From Oryzias latipes (taxonomy: Eukaryota; Chordata; Actinopteri; Beloniformes; Adrianichthyidae): a stretch of DNA of 64,000 bases. Location of the stretch: the NCBI RefSeq assembly GCF_002234675.1, contig NC_019876.2, positions 24,019,371 through 24,083,370 of the forward strand, written 5' to 3'. Positions 1 through 11,500 of this stretch are shown here, one piece after another (position 1 is the first letter of the stretch; every line of letters begins with the position of its first letter). Under the pieces are notes generated by a model. The model worked only from the letters and a program-made list of their open reading frames with translations. It made no database searches and had not been told where the DNA came from. Made by a program: the position numbers and the translations under genes.

Positions 1-1941
1 ACCTCCAAGACCTTCCAGTGGAACCCCTCAGCTCAGACTGCTTTCGACACCCTGAAAAGACTGTTCGTCTCTGCTCCCATCCTCATCCAACCCGACATCT
101 CTAGGCAATTTGTCGTCGAGGTCGACGCCTCTGACTCCGGCGTAGGGGCAGTCCTCTCTCAGCGCGAGGAATCTTCTGGTAAACTCAAGCCATGCGCCTT
201 TTTCTCAAGAAAACTGTCGCCAGCCGAACGCAATTATGATGTGGGAAACCGGGAACTCCTCGCCATAAAACTGGCTCTAGAAGAGTGGCGTCATTGGCTG
301 GAGGGAGCGGCACAACCATTCATAGTTTGGACAGACCATAAAAATCTTGCATACCTTCGCTCAGCCAAAAGACTCAATTCACGCCAAGCCCGTTGGTGTC
401 TGTTTTTTGACCGGTTCAGATTCTCTATCACTTACAGACCTGGCAGCCGTAACACCAAGCCGGACGCGCTCTCTCGTAAATACTGCACTTCAGAGAATCC
501 TGACACCACCACCAACATCCTTCCTGAAACCTGCATAATCGGCAATCTCACGTGGGACATTGAATCCAAAGTCATGCGAGCACAAGGTGAGGAGCCTAAC
601 CATCCTACTCCTCCTAACGGCACTCTCTATGTTCCCCCATCTCTAAGGTCAGACGTCATCACCTGGGCCCACTCGTCCCGAATCGCCTGTCACGGCGGAG
701 TCTCCCGAACACTCAATCTCTTACGCAGACGTTTTTTTTGGCCATCTATGAATAAGGACGTTAGAGAGTACGTAGCCGCCTGCTCCACCTGTGCACGATC
801 CAAGTCTTCTAACTCACCTCCCTCAGGCCTTCTCCAACCTCTGTCCACGCCAACCAGGCCTTGGTCCCACATTGCCGTAGATTTTGTCACCGGTCTTCCC
901 ATATCTCATGGTAACTCCGTCATATTCACTGTTATTGACCGGTTCTCAAAATTTGTTCATTTCATCCCTCTCCCTCAACTACCTACTGCCACAGAGACTG
1001 CTGACTTACTGGTTAATCACGTCTTCAGACATCATGGCATACCAGCTGACATTGTGTCAGACCGCGGACCACAATTTATATCTCAGGTCTGGAAAGCCTT
1101 CTGTTCAGCCCTAGGGGCCACTGTCAGCCTCACATCAGGTTACCACCCCCAATCCAATGGGCAGGCGGAGAGGGCCAATCAGGAGCTGGAAGCTTCCCTC
1201 CATTGTCTCGCCTCCCAGAACACCATGGACTGGTCCAAATACCTGGTGTGGATTGAGTATGCGCACAATTCGCATCCCTCATCGGCCACAGGTGTGTCAC
1301 CCTTTGAAGCCTCCCTCGGGTACTCACCACCCCTGTTTCCTTCCCACGAACTAGATCTGGCAGTGCCCTCCGTCCAGGACCATCTTCAGCGCTGTCAGCA
1401 CATATGGCGTCAAACTCAAGCTGCTCTCCTCTGCACCAAAGAGAGCAACTGCCGCGCTGCCAATCGCCGCAGGGTGGTGAGTCCCACATACCAACCAGGT
1501 CAGAGGGTTTGGCTTTCATCCAAGAACATTCCCCTCCAGGCCACGTCCCGCAAACTGGCTCCCCGCTTCATCGGGCCGTACACCATTGACAAGGTGATCA
1601 ACCCCACCTGTGTCCATCTTCGATTACCGGCTGCCCTCAAAGTACACCCATCCTTTCATGTCTCCCAAATTAAGCCTGTTGTGGACAGTAGTTTGTGCCC
1701 GCCTTCCACTTCCCCTCCACCCGCCCGGCTCATCGATAACGCTCCGGCGTACGCTGTTAGCCGCATTCTGGATGTCCGGCGCCGGGGTCGTGGTCATCAG
1801 TTCTTGGTAGACTGGGAAGGTTATGGCCCTGAGGAACGATCCTTGGTCTCCCGTTCCCTCATCTTGGACCGCACCCTCATTTCCGACTTTTACCGTGCTC
1901 ACCCGGATCGTCGGCCTGGACCGCCAAGGGGCGGTCGTTAG
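1..1941 (+). CDS. Chromovirus (Ty3/gypsy) Pol, C-terminal part
   Basis: The frame is open from the first base to a TAG at 1939, so the 5' part of this Pol lies outside the window. Domains in order: the end of the RT connection; RNase H, with the acidic residues in VEVDAS (nt about 118-135), NRELLAIKL (about 247) and WTDHKN (about 328); an HHCC zinc domain (nt about 675-800); and the integrase core with a DD35E triad (D in VDFVTG near 877, D in VSDRGPQF near 1057, E in NGQAERAN near 1168). A GPY/F-like module ([10 protein letters not shown], near 1570) and a C-terminal chromodomain (nt about 1745-1900) follow. Integrase with a chromodomain defines chromoviruses. The chromodomain lacks the tryptophan normally found after EERS (a Leu codon here), so targeting may be impaired. 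The element closely matches the decayed copy at 56-58.5 kb and is probably the same family. Confidence 0.92.
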   Translation, partial: TSKTFQWNPSAQTAFDTLKRLFVSAPILIQPDISRQFVVEVDASDSGVGAVLSQREESSGKLKPCAFFSRKLSPAERNYDVGNRELLAIKLALEEWRHWLEGAAQPFIVWTDHKNLAYLRSAKRLNSRQARWCLFFDRFRFSITYRPGSRNTKPDALSRKYCTSENPDTTTNILPETCIIGNLTWDIESKVMRAQGEEPNHPTPPNGTLYVPPSLRSDVITWAHSSRIACHGGVSRTLNLLRRRFFWPSMNKDVREYVAACSTCARSKSSNSPPSGLLQPLSTPTRPWSHIAVDFVTGLPISHGNSVIFTVIDRFSKFVHFIPLPQLPTATETADLLVNHVFRHHGIPADIVSDRGPQFISQVWKAFCSALGATVSLTSGYHPQSNGQAERANQELEASLHCLASQNTMDWSKYLVWIEYAHNSHPSSATGVSPFEASLGYSPPLFPSHELDLAVPSVQDHLQRCQHIWRQTQAALLCTKESNCRAANRRRVVSPTYQPGQRVWLSSKNIPLQATSRKLAPRFIGPYTIDKVINPTCVHLRLPAALKVHPSFHVSQIKPVVDSSLCPPSTSPPPARLIDNAPAYAVSRILDVRRRGRGHQFLVDWEGYGPEERSLVSRSLILDRTLISDFYRAHPDRRPGPPRGGR

Positions 1942-1952
1942 GGGGGGGGTAC

Positions 1953-2349
1953 TGTCATGGTGCCTCTGTCAGCCCCGCCCCCCTCTGCTCTGCTCTGCTC
2001 CTGACTCCACCAGCTGTGGCCACTTCACCCTCATCAACCAGCCTGCTCTTAAGGAGATCCAGCTCAATCATTCAACGCCAGTTCGTTACCCCTTATGGAT
2101 TCATCAACACGAAGGTCACCTGTGTGGAAGTCACCTGTTTCTCACCTGCTGCCTCTGAGGATGTCAGGAATTATCAGCCGCAATATTACCTCCAGCCACG
2201 TCACGAACCTCCTTCCAGTCTGGATTGCCATCCTGTCAAAATAATCTAGTTATCTCCAGTGAGATTAAAATCTACTTACCATGCCACTGATCTGTGTTAT
2301 CATTCTGGGTTTTCAGCGTCTGGGTCTGTCCTGCCTGAGAATTATGACA
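1953..2349 (+). repeat. 3' LTR of the chromovirus at the window start
   Basis: The LTR begins TGTCATGG and ends ATTATGACA, 397 bp, with the standard TG...CA termini. It lies 11 bases after the pol stop, preceded by a G-rich polypurine tract (1941-1949). A TTAAGG motif at 2049 lies about 29 nt upstream of CCAGTTCGTTA (2078), a plausible transcript start. The 3' half is repeated, degraded, at 33915-34119 and its last 60 bases at 56089-56150. Confidence 0.85.
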
Positions 2350-3251
2350 CAAAAGTCGTAATCTGCAATTTATTCAGTACAAGATTGACCTCATCAAATG
2401 AGACTATGCTAACTTGTTGGTAAGGGTGAAGTAACTGCATTGTAAAAACATATTCTGGCCTGATTACTTCTTGTAACATGATATTTATAAAAAGCAATAT
2501 TGATATTTATAAAAAGCAAACTTGACGGGAAAATGTGCGGTCCTTCACGCAAGCTCTGACCCAGGCGTACGCACAAAAACGGGTGAAATGAGAAACGGCG
2601 ACACCGTCGGCAGATGGAAGAAACACGTGAAAGTGAAAATGACAATACTGCCTCTCATAAATAACATGAAGACTTCACAAAGCAAGTCTTACAATTAACA
2701 GCCTACACGAACACCCGTTTGATCGATCAGCAGTGAAACAAACAAAAAAGATCAAACGAAAATTACAACAGAAATTCAAATGAACACATATTTGCAGAAA
2801 GAAAAGTGAAATATGTTCTGCAATATTGGCATGTTGTGCGATTCATCCTCATAAATAATATAGTTAACAGAACGAAATAATGTACAAAACTGATATTCTC
2901 GTCAGTGTGTCCGTCTGGTGGAGCAGATATAGGTGCAGATGGATGGATGGATGGATGGATGGATGGATGGATGGATGGATTAATTGTCCACTGGGGAAAG
3001 TTGTTTTCATATTAAAACATTTCTTCATAAGCTATGGAATTATGGTATTCATGCATATGCCTTTAGTTTGTTTTATTTTTGATAAAACAATGTATGGCGT
3101 ATTTCTCAACCATTTAGAAAGCAACAAGAAATTACATTTGCGCTGATCAATTTCCCATTTCCACGTCGATTATTACCGACATCTGTAGCTTGTCAGATAC
3201 AATTAAATTGATGGAAATAAAATGCCCCATCACAATGCGTAATGACGCACA
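2350..3251. other. No gene; probable Harbinger non-coding flank
   Basis: No convincing ORF. The stretch around 2520-2650 is followed by a Harbinger nuclease start at 3252, so part of it is probably the 5' region of that transposon. Homology is not otherwise recognised. Confidence 0.35.
2940..2983 (+). repeat. (GGAT)n microsatellite
   Basis: About 11 uninterrupted GGAT units. It sits near sequence of transposon origin; such tails often cap fish SINE and LINE 3' ends. Confidence 0.9.
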
Positions 3252-3393
3252 ATGGCTGATCTTGCGCTCTTAGAAGATGTGGCAAATGGAAGAATTCGGA
3301 GTGAACGAATCCTTAGACAGCAAGAAGACTTGCTGGCAAACAAGGACGAGTGGCTTATGAGCGGGTTCCGACTTCCTCGAGCCGTCCTGTTGG
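3252..3393 (+). pseudogene. Harbinger (HARBI1-like) nuclease, N-terminal fragment
   Basis: Reads MADLALLEDVANGRIRSER from an ATG at 3252, then a charged helix-rich segment ending in FRLPRAVLL. This start and the FRxPRAVLL motif are typical of the N-terminus of PIF/Harbinger (HARBI1-like) transposases, which are DDE nucleases. The reading frame is cut by an LTR inserted at 3394. The five bases GTTGG on both sides are the target duplication. Reading past the LTR (from 4185) gives three more codons that fit the family before another hAT-like sequence takes over. The catalytic region is absent, so this is a dead fragment. Confidence 0.7.
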
Positions 3394-4179
3394 TGTCACG
3401 GGGGGAAAGGGAAGTACCCAGGCGCAGAGAGGAGAGGAGGCAGGAGGATGCAGGGAATAGGGTTTAATAACATAAACTAAAGACAAAAACATGTCTATGA
3501 AGACTCTCATTCATCCAGGTTGGTTCCATTGTAGTAGTTTTAGGGGATGTCATCTGGACTTGGTTTTAAAGTTGGTTTATTCTTCCATCCATCTACGGCA
3601 GTGTTTTGAAACCTAAACAAACCAAACCAGTTCCACCTGAGTCGTTAACCGCTGAAAGAGACGAACATTTGGAGAGGGAGTCACTGACTCCCCAACCCCC
3701 AGCTGAGGACAAAGGACTATTAACGACCCGAAACCACGTAGGCTAAGTGGACAACACCTCCAGTTTCAGGTCTGACTCCTCCCCCATGAGCGCATATATA
3801 CCAGCGCTTAGACCAGCTATTTCAGAATTGACAAAGCCTCTTGGATAAGAGGTGAAACGTCTTCCAACTTTAAAACCAAGTCCAGATGACATCCCCTAAA
3901 ACTACTACTAAAGACAAAAACAAAACCACTGCATACGGCAGGCAAAACTCGAAACACTAGAAATGTACTAAGCTCAGAAACCGGGGAAGAATACAATATG
4001 GACCAGCACAGGAGGAAGGGAAAGACAGCACTTAAATACATACAAGGCAACAAGACACAGGTGGAAACACTCAGGACTGATGGGGCAAGGTAAAACTCAA
4101 AACAACAACAAAACAGGAAATACTACAAAATAAAACAGGAAACCCAGGAACAAAACACAAAGGAACTGAAACCGTTACA
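3394..4179 (-). mobile_element. Solo LTR in Harbinger gene, split by foldback insert
   Basis: Plus-strand ends are TGTCACGG and CGTTACA, flanked by a perfect 5-bp duplication GTTGG (3389-3393 and 4180-4184). Composition matches the solo LTRs at 17007 and 28130 in both halves (GCGCAGAGAGG near the start, TGGACCAGCACAGGAGGAAGG in the middle, ACTTAAATACAT as the reversed TATA region). The LTR therefore lies on the minus strand. A 417-bp insert at 3491-3907 interrupts it. Confidence 0.8.
3491..3907. mobile_element. Foldback-type element nested in the solo LTR
   Basis: Contains a 45-nt perfect inverted repeat: 3531-3575 (starting GTAGTAGTTTTAGGGG) and its complement at 3864-3908. The insert is bracketed by a 14-bp direct repeat CTAAAGACAAAAAC (3477-3490, 3908-3921). 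A duplication this long is more typical of target-primed insertion than of cut-and-paste transposons, so a Penelope-like or other retroelement fragment is possible. No coding sequence. Confidence 0.6.
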
Positions 4180-4189
4180 GTTGGACCTC

Positions 4190-4234
4190 TGCGTTGTACC
4201 GGTCCGCGGTGACAAAAAGGTTGGGGAGCACTGG
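4190..4234 (-). repeat. hAT-type MITE end
   Basis: On the minus strand this reads CAGTGCTCCCCAACCTTTTT, a typical hAT-derived terminal sequence in fish. A related end (minus strand CAGTGGTCCCCAAACTTTTT) lies near 35720-35744. Only one terminus is visible. Confidence 0.45.
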
Positions 4235-4236
4235 CT

Positions 4237-4575
4237 TAGAGCAACAAGCTGCTGGGTGTTTATCAATACGGTAAGGTTGAGATGTAATACAAATCTCAAA
4301 GGAGCTGGACCTGTCCACACACACTCAAATGTTATAAACACACCTGTTAACTGTAAAATTGTCCACATGTCAACATGTACACAATACAGATAGTGTTCAC
4401 ACATGCACACTTGTGACTTAAAACCAATTAGTGTGAAATATTTCATTTAATCACGCAAACTAGTAGTGCAAAGGTGAGCTAAAACCTGTGCAAAAGTCAG
4501 TGTTCATGTTCTTCTAAAATGGATGATGGAATGTGAAAAGAAGGAAGGAGAATGCCTAGTCGTCCCCACACCACA
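4237..4575 (-). repeat. Fragment of the GC-rich retroelement family
   Basis: Matches the reverse complement of the 7560-7850 segment of the full copy and the 49596-49915 segment of the minus-strand copy, including CACACTCAAATGTTAT, GTCAACATGTACACAA and TTCATGTTCTTCTAAAAT. It covers only the AT-richer 3' part and ends where the GC-rich body would begin. Confidence 0.8.
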
Positions 4576-4594
4576 GTCTGTAAAGACATTAAAA

Positions 4595-4830
4595 GGTCTA
4601 TATCATGCAAAAAACCTTTTTCAGCTTTAAGTGTGTCATAATGTTAATTCCTCACGAAAAGATAACAACCAACAATAACAACAAAGTGTTTTTTGATCCA
4701 TTCATGCATCTCTGAACATTCCTCTAAAACCTTCTGAGCACCAGCCCCTCCAGTGGGTCCTCATGAGCTGACGTAGGACCAGCCCCTTCCAGGAACTGTC
4801 TGCTCTGCCAGCACTGCCCCCAGGCTAACA
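4595..4830. repeat. Interspersed repeat, inverted copy at 23580-23790
   Basis: Shares TTGATCC(A/G)TTCATGCAT, CTGAGCACCAGCCCCTCC and the surrounding order with the reverse complement of 23580-23790. Family unknown. A (CA)n tract follows at about 4830-4850. The remaining sequence to 5220 shows nothing recognisable. Confidence 0.6.
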
Positions 4831-5221
4831 CACACACACACACACACACACTTTCTTTGTGGAGCTAGCGGTGATCAGCAAAAACACAACCTTCTACTAT
4901 ATGCTCAATACGCACATCAATCATTGCAAAAGTTCCGATGTTGTTTGTTTTCATGGGAGAAACACTGACACGCTGCCAAGGCCAGCTCTAGGATGACAGA
5001 CCAAGGAGTGAAAGGCGGTCCCTCAGAGATTGAGTCGTCTTACTTCCACACTCAAAGAAATGAAACATTAGATTTAAATAAAAAAGTATCGTCAACCGGT
5101 CCCACAAAACAATTTAGTTTAAATCTGAGACAGACTGAATGACTAAAATTCAACATACTATCTTGAATAAGCGCTACATTACACAGTTATTTTAAGTTTA
5201 CATAGTTCTATTATGTAAAAT

Positions 5222-5510
5222 TTACTCAACATTGTTGCGTTGGATTTATTAATCATATTGAATTTACTCAACATTGTTGCGTTGGATTTATTAATCATTA
5301 TATTGAATTTACTCAACATTGTTGCGTTGGATTTATTAATCATATTGAATTTACTCAACATTGTTGCGTTGGATTTATTAATCATTATATTGAATTTACT
5401 CAACATTGTTGCGTTGGATTTATTAATCATATTGAATTTACTCAACATTGTTGCGTTGGATTTATTAATCATTATATTGAATTTACTCAACATTGTTGCG
5501 TTGAATTAAG
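5222..5510. repeat. Minisatellite with alternating 42/45-nt units
   Basis: Consecutive units of TTGTTGCGTTGGATTTATTA plus a tail alternate between AATCATATTG and AATCATTATATTG. The two unit lengths (42 and 45 nt) give an 87-nt higher-order dimer, repeated about three times. Degenerate copies continue to about 5720. Because the period is divisible by three, both strands stay open over the array, but the translations are low-complexity and I do not call genes. Confidence 0.9.
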
Positions 5511-5753
5511 CAATCATTAGATTGAATTTACTTAACATTATTAAGTAAAAGTTATTAATTTTTGTATTGGATTTACTCAAAATTCTTCCATTCCATTTAT
5601 TAACTGTTATGTTGAATTTACTCATTATTGCGTTAAATTTATTGTTTTAGTCATAATCAAGTGTCGATTTTTTAGTTATGTTAAATTTATGAATCATGTT
5701 GAGTTTTTTTGTTCCATTTACTAAAATCCCTCACGTTAACAATACTAAATTTA

Positions 5754-8141
5754 TGGAATGCCTGTGCTGGGGGGGGTTGGCGGGGGGCGCTGCTCGGGGG
5801 GGGGGCAGCGGCGCTGGATGGGCTTCCCATCTACGCCTGGGGCTGGGATCGACCCTCCCCTGGCTCTGGGGCGGGACGGGACAACCCTCTTGGGGCCCCC
5901 GGTCGCTCTGGGTGTCCTCCGCTTCGGCTGCGGGGTCTGGGGGGGGGGTCTTGTCGGCCCTGACCTGTGGGGGGGCATTCTGGGGGAGGGGGGGGGGGTC
6001 CACTATTGGTACGGGGCAGGGGGGGTTGACGGGTCGGGGTCTCCGCTGAGGCCATCGGCGGTTTCCCCGGCCGGTTGGCTGCTTCGGTCCCGTCGAGGCC
6101 TGACCAGAGCTCTTCTAGGGCCGGCGTTTGGGGGTGGGGGCCTGGGCTTGCTCCGGGGGTGGCCGGCGCTTTCTGGCTCCTCTCTCTCTGTGTGGGGGGG
6201 CTGGTGCTGGGCCTGGGGTGTCGGCGCCTCCGGGGGTGGGGCCCCTGGGCTGGGTGGGCCTGGCCCCCTTGCTGGGGGGGGGCGGGGGACAGCTGTTTGA
6301 CCACCGGGGGACAGTTTATCAGCTGTCCCCAACTTACCCCCTTCCTCATATAACCTCATAATAGGGTGAGGGGGTGGGGGGCTTAGCCTGCGATGAGCCT
6401 TGGGGGGGGTTTACTAGGCAGTGGCCCCCCTCCTATGGTTGCCGTATGGAGTGGGCCCCCCCTCTTTTGGTTTTATTTGCACCTTAGACATGTAGGGCCC
6501 TTGGTAGGGGGGGTGCTTGGACATCACTGCCAGCAAGCAGCGGATGTCCTCCTAGCACCCTACCCGCCAATTTTAACCGCACCTTAGACATTTAGGGCCC
6601 CTTGGTGGGGAGGGTGAGGGGACGTCACTGTGAGTAATCAGGAGATGTTCCCTTAGTGCCCTACCCGCCAATTTTAACTGCACCCCCCTTAGTACACACA
6701 CCCCTCCCCCCTCAATATATACATCCCAACATAAACACACACACATGCACACACACACCATCTCAAACACACATACACGCACACACATTTTGCAAGGAAG
6801 GTGGGACCTGGGTCCGTCTGTCCCCTGCCTCTTCCCTGGTGGGGGGTGCGGGCCCCTTTGCAACGGCGGCCGTGTCCCCGGGGTGCCGGCTTCCTGGGCC
6901 CGGCGGTGCTCTCTCCGCGCAGTGGGGGAGTTCACATTACATCTGAGCCGGGGGTGTCTGGTCCCTGGGGGGTGGGTTCTGGTCCTTGCTCCTGAGTGCT
7001 GGGCCCCGCCAAATTTCCAACTGTGGCCGAGCCTGGTCGGGCCATATTTATAACACCCCTTGTGGGCCCTCTTTTTTTTCCCGGGGTTCCCCCCTCCTGG
7101 GCGGGGGCGGCAGGCCCCCTGCCTCGCTCCTCCCTGGACCAACCATGGGCCGGGCGGATGGCTGCCTGGAGTGCGGAGCGGGTCTCCCTTGGGGGGTCCT
7201 GGCTCGCACCTGGGGTTGGGGCGGGGGGATGCCTGGAACTCCTGGGTGGTGGTGGGGTGCTCGTTTGGGGCTGTGGGCGTCCTTCTCCGGTGGGGCTCTG
7301 CGTTGGGTTCTCCCGGCGCGGCGGGGGGGCTGCTCTCCTGGTTGGGCTGGGGCGGCGCTCTCTTTCCCTCCGTGCTTCCCTGGCCTCTGGCTCTGGGGGC
7401 CTTGCGGCGGCCCTGCTGGCCCTGGCCTGGGTGGCGGGCTTGGTCGCCCGGGCGGCGGTTGTTCCCTGCCGGTTCCCGTGTGGCGTTGGGGGGATTCCGG
7501 CTGCCGCTGCTGCTGCGGTGGGGGTCTTGGAGTGGGGATGGCTGGGCACTCTCCCTCCTTCTTTTCACGTTCCACCATCCATTTTAGAAGAACATAAAAC
7601 CTCACCTGAGCACTGGTGTTAGCTCACCTTTGCACTAATAGCTTGCATGACTGAATGACTGAAATATTTCACACTAGTTGGTTTTAAGGCATAAATATGC
7701 GTGTGTGAACACTATCTGTTTTGTGTACAGACAGGTGGACATTTATGCAGCTAGCAGGTGTGTTTATAATATTTGAGTGTGTTTGGACGGGCCCCGCCCT
7801 TTTTGTACTGCGTTTGAACCTTACCATAATGATTAACAACCAGTAAACTTGTTGCTGTATGCTGCTTGATGGTCTTATCCCCCTTCCCCTCCTATTATCA
7901 CCCCCTACCCCCCCTCTCTCTAGCGTCCCTCTCTCTTCTTCCCCTCTTTCCTTTTCCGTCCGGTCCAACACCAAAGATTTTCAGACATGATTGAAATTAA
8001 TAAAGTTTGGCCTCAATTACAAAAGGGGTTTATTCAGACATACCTTTGGTTTGTCAGAAGATTAATAACCCCTCAGCTCTCGTCTGTCTGCCCAGCTGTT
8101 GGACAGGACAAGTTAAAAAAAAAAAAAAAAAAAAAAAAAAA
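5754..8141 (+). mobile_element. GC-rich non-coding retroelement, copy 1 (2.4 kb)
   Basis: Bracketed by a 14-bp duplication CAATACTAAATTTA (5740-5753 and 8142-8155) and ending in 27 A residues (8115-8141), the signature of target-primed reverse transcription. The body (5757-7560) is extremely GC-rich with many G runs of 6-10 bases. An internal unit beginning GCACCTTAGACAT recurs at about 6479 and 6587, and a CA-rich stretch lies near 6735-6790. The last 600 bases are AT-richer and end AATAAAGTTTGGCCTCAATT...AATAACCCCT before the tail. No RT, endonuclease or other family protein is seen; the long ORFs on both strands are composition artefacts. Other copies: 38214-39981 (+), 49367-50395 (-), 4237-4575 (-). 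Class unassigned. Confidence 0.8.
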
Positions 8142-8155
8142 CAATACTAAATTTA

Positions 8156-8500
8156 ATTGTAATCATGTTGTAGGACTTCAATAAGCACAACTTTAATCAT
8201 TTGACATTCACATTTTTTATTTATAACAAATTTAAGGGCAAACACAAGTCAACTGTCAAACGGACCTAACAAAGTGCCTTTTTGAGTTTGTGTCGTCTTA
8301 AGCGCGTGTCCATCTTTGTTGCCTTTTCCCGATATTTCCCTTTATGTGTAGACACATGTAAACAACAAAATAATACAAACTACCAAAGTGCATTGGTGAG
8401 GTGTTAAAACAATTAACAATCAGAAACGGTAACGCGTTAACTGAACTCCAACTGTGAGAAATCCAAAGCATTATGCTTTAGGAACTTTGTGAACTTTCCT
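8156..8500. other. No gene; 3' flank of minus-strand gene
   Basis: AT-rich sequence that would be the 3' UTR of the minus-strand gene ending at 8501. No repeat recognised. Confidence 0.4.
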
Positions 8501-11500
8501 TTACTCATATAGTTTACCTTTGAGGACCTGTAACTTGGGTGACAGTTTTTGTCCATCCATGTCCATCAATACTTTCTGAATGAATTCAAACGTGTATTTC
8601 AGCTTACTGGGGAACTCCAAATTAAGGCAGTAGATGAGCCCCAGGAGGAGAGCGCAACCATACGCCACGTCCTTTACACCCTGCAGCACTTCCACCCCCT
8701 CTATGAAAATGTTCACCTCCACGGGGTCATCTGTGGGCTCAGCTCCTTCATGTTGAATGACGAGGATCACCATGTCGAGTTGCTCATTCGTTGCCTGCTC
8801 CGCATCAAGATCAGCATCCTACAGCAGGGATTTAAAATAAATTACTTATGAAGATGTGTTTTAGGTGTGTTTCAGATAGTCTTACTGTCACGTTATATAT
8901 ATTTAAAAAACTTGATTAAAGTTCAAATTTTTTATGGTATTTACCAAAAACCCAAATACAAAATCAACTACAATAATAAAAAACAACAACTAGAAAATAC
9001 TTATAAGAAGCTTTACCTACATCATGACTTTTTTCAGCCTAGATAAAAATAATACTCCTGATATTTACCCAAGATCTGGACTAAAAACCTGTAAGAAATA
9101 TTGTAAATTGCTGGATGATTGAGCACCAAACCTTGTAAGCACGCTTTAAATTCTGAGCTTTCTAGGAAAAATTTAGTTTTATTTGTTTATGGAGCTAAAT
9201 ACAAAACCTGTTTGAAGATAGTCTTAACATTTCTAAGTGAAGAAATGTTACACCCAAGGATTCATGTCATACAAATTTGACACTTACCAGGGACTCCTTT
9301 ATCAGGTCATCAGGACTTTCATTGAGGTAAAGACAAACCGCTTTCAGGATGCATTCTCTTCGTTTTTCAACAGATGTGTTCTGTGAAAACACACACAAAA
9401 AAAGAAACTTTCACAAACAACCGTAATTTCCAGATTATAAGCCGCTACTTTTTTTCCTGCGCTTGCAGCCCTGCGGCTTATTCAGTGATGCGGCTAATTT
9501 ATGGATTTAATTGACGGCCGCCATGAACGTACTTGCGGACTCAGAGCATGGGTTGAATACTCTATCCAACTCCAAGCAATGAGCCATTTATTTTTCAACA
9601 CCGCTAAGCATCCAAACAGCATGGACCTGACTTCAGGTCTTAGACACTTCAGTCATGGTTCAACAAAACGAAACACGCATGCCCGGCCGCATCCCAGAAT
9701 CCTTTGGTGCCATTAGACCCAACGTGCACGTGATCGCCGCTACAATATGATGAAGCTTTCAAGTTAAAAGCAATAGTTAAAAGCAGCGTGAAAAAATCCA
9801 CCATCACCAACGGGTTTGGAAAAGCCGCTCTGCTGCGTGACGGAGAGAACAGCGCATGCTCAAGAGGGAATTTACCTCAGAGTCATAGTGACACTAGTCC
9901 ATCTATTAGCAGCTCCGTAATATACGAGATGATCTTTTAAATGTACGTTTATTATTGCTATGTTATGGTTATTATAAAGCGCCTGTTCGCTCATTTTATT
10001 TTTAATCTGTGTGGTCAGTGCTTTTTTCTGCCAGAACGAAGCCGAAAGTATGGTTAGGTGAAGGCTAATATGCACTACAACGTTTAGCCTGGATGAACAT
10101 GAATCGATGCGGGAAAAGCTGCAATCTGCAGCTTGGCTGCACGTAAATATGTGGGAATAACATCAGCCTTTATTTTGTCGGGACACGACTGGAAACACAA
10201 ATTGACGTGAACGTTTGGACTGAGTGGAATTTTGCATTGAAAAGCTCACAGCCTCTGTGTGAGCTGGAGACATGTTCTCCTGCGCTGCTGCTCCTTCACA
10301 TAAAGCTGCGGGGACAATGGCAGTCTGATGGCTCCCACACGTAAAAACTCATCCGCCCCTCATCCACAAAACGTTCAGTATTAAGTCCGATTGCTCTGCA
10401 CAGACACGATTCGCTCGGTCCACCGGCGCAATGGGGACGAAGCGCTCCTCCTTGGAGCCGCCCTGGCAAGGGGTGTCGGAGAAGATAGGAAGGGGAGACA
10501 AAGAGCCCGCTTGGCGAGGAGCAACAGTGTTTGTTGTGGAAGGAAACTTCTGACGCACGCGCCGCGCGGAGGCGCGCGGAGGCGGAGGCGCGCGTATTGC
10601 ACTGAGGCGCGCGCTTTTCAGTCGCCGCTGCATTATTTTACTGGTGTGTTTTTTTAACCAGCCCCGTTACCACCATAATGCTGCCACGACACAAGTGGAA
10701 GGAGAGATGCTCTCCCGTTCTCCTCTCCATCCACTGCTGCTCATTCTTTAAACACTGACAACAGTGTGGCGAGCCGGGGGTTAGACCCGCCTTTAGCCCC
10801 TAAGACTCATGGGAAATGCGGAATCGCGGATGTAAATCTCATTATAACTGAGGGATGTAATGTTGATTATATGGTTACTGTTTGTAATTTTATGTATGAT
10901 ACCTAGATTGTCAATAAGTAAAAAAAACAAAACAAAAAAAAAACATAACTGAGGAACTTGTGAACAGAATAGAGATCCATGCTGTTTGGCAGATGTGGGT
11001 GTATTCAAACACATGAGCTGATGCAATGCTATCTGCTCCTACAGTGTGCTGATGAATTGCACTCAGTCTGGGAGACGGGATGTGATTTGTCAGGCTGACC
11101 ATGTTGCGTAATGCAAAAATCAGGGTATGTGTGATTAAGGCAGTGAGAAATTAAATGGAGAGACATGGTGAATACTACGTTATAAGCTTAATGTGAAATA
11201 AGTGTAAAATGGCGACCCAGTGCCTAAAGTACTGTATTTTCATGATTAAAAGTCGCACTTAAGTCTTAAATTTTCTACAAAATGTAGTGGGCACCCTATG
11301 AGGAGTTGCACCTAATCACCCATAACTGAAACTGTGCCCTATAACCCAGTGGGCCCTATGGTGGTGAAAATACGGTAAACAATAGTACCCATTTATATTT
11401 AAAACAGCATTAAGTTTTTGTTACCCTTCCAAGATGGGAATGGCGTCTATGTAATTTCAGATGTTGCTAAATTATGCACAAGACAGAAAAAATGTTTTAG

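Noticed and set aside
5179-5509. CRISPR-like array (regular repeats)
   Set aside because: Units are contiguous with no unique spacers, and the setting is a vertebrate genome. It is a minisatellite.
5696-7622. Many long ORFs on both strands, rich in Gly, Pro and Arg
   Set aside because: They lie in a GC-rich retroelement body, overlap in all six frames, and have no domain. Stop codons are simply rare at this composition.
8549-8851. Plus-strand 100-aa ORF
   Set aside because: It is the antisense shadow of exon C of the minus-strand gene, whose splice sites and family motifs fit better.
10349-10657. Arg- and Ala-rich ORFs on both strands
   Set aside because: Caused by the CpG-rich stretch; no motif and no splice support.
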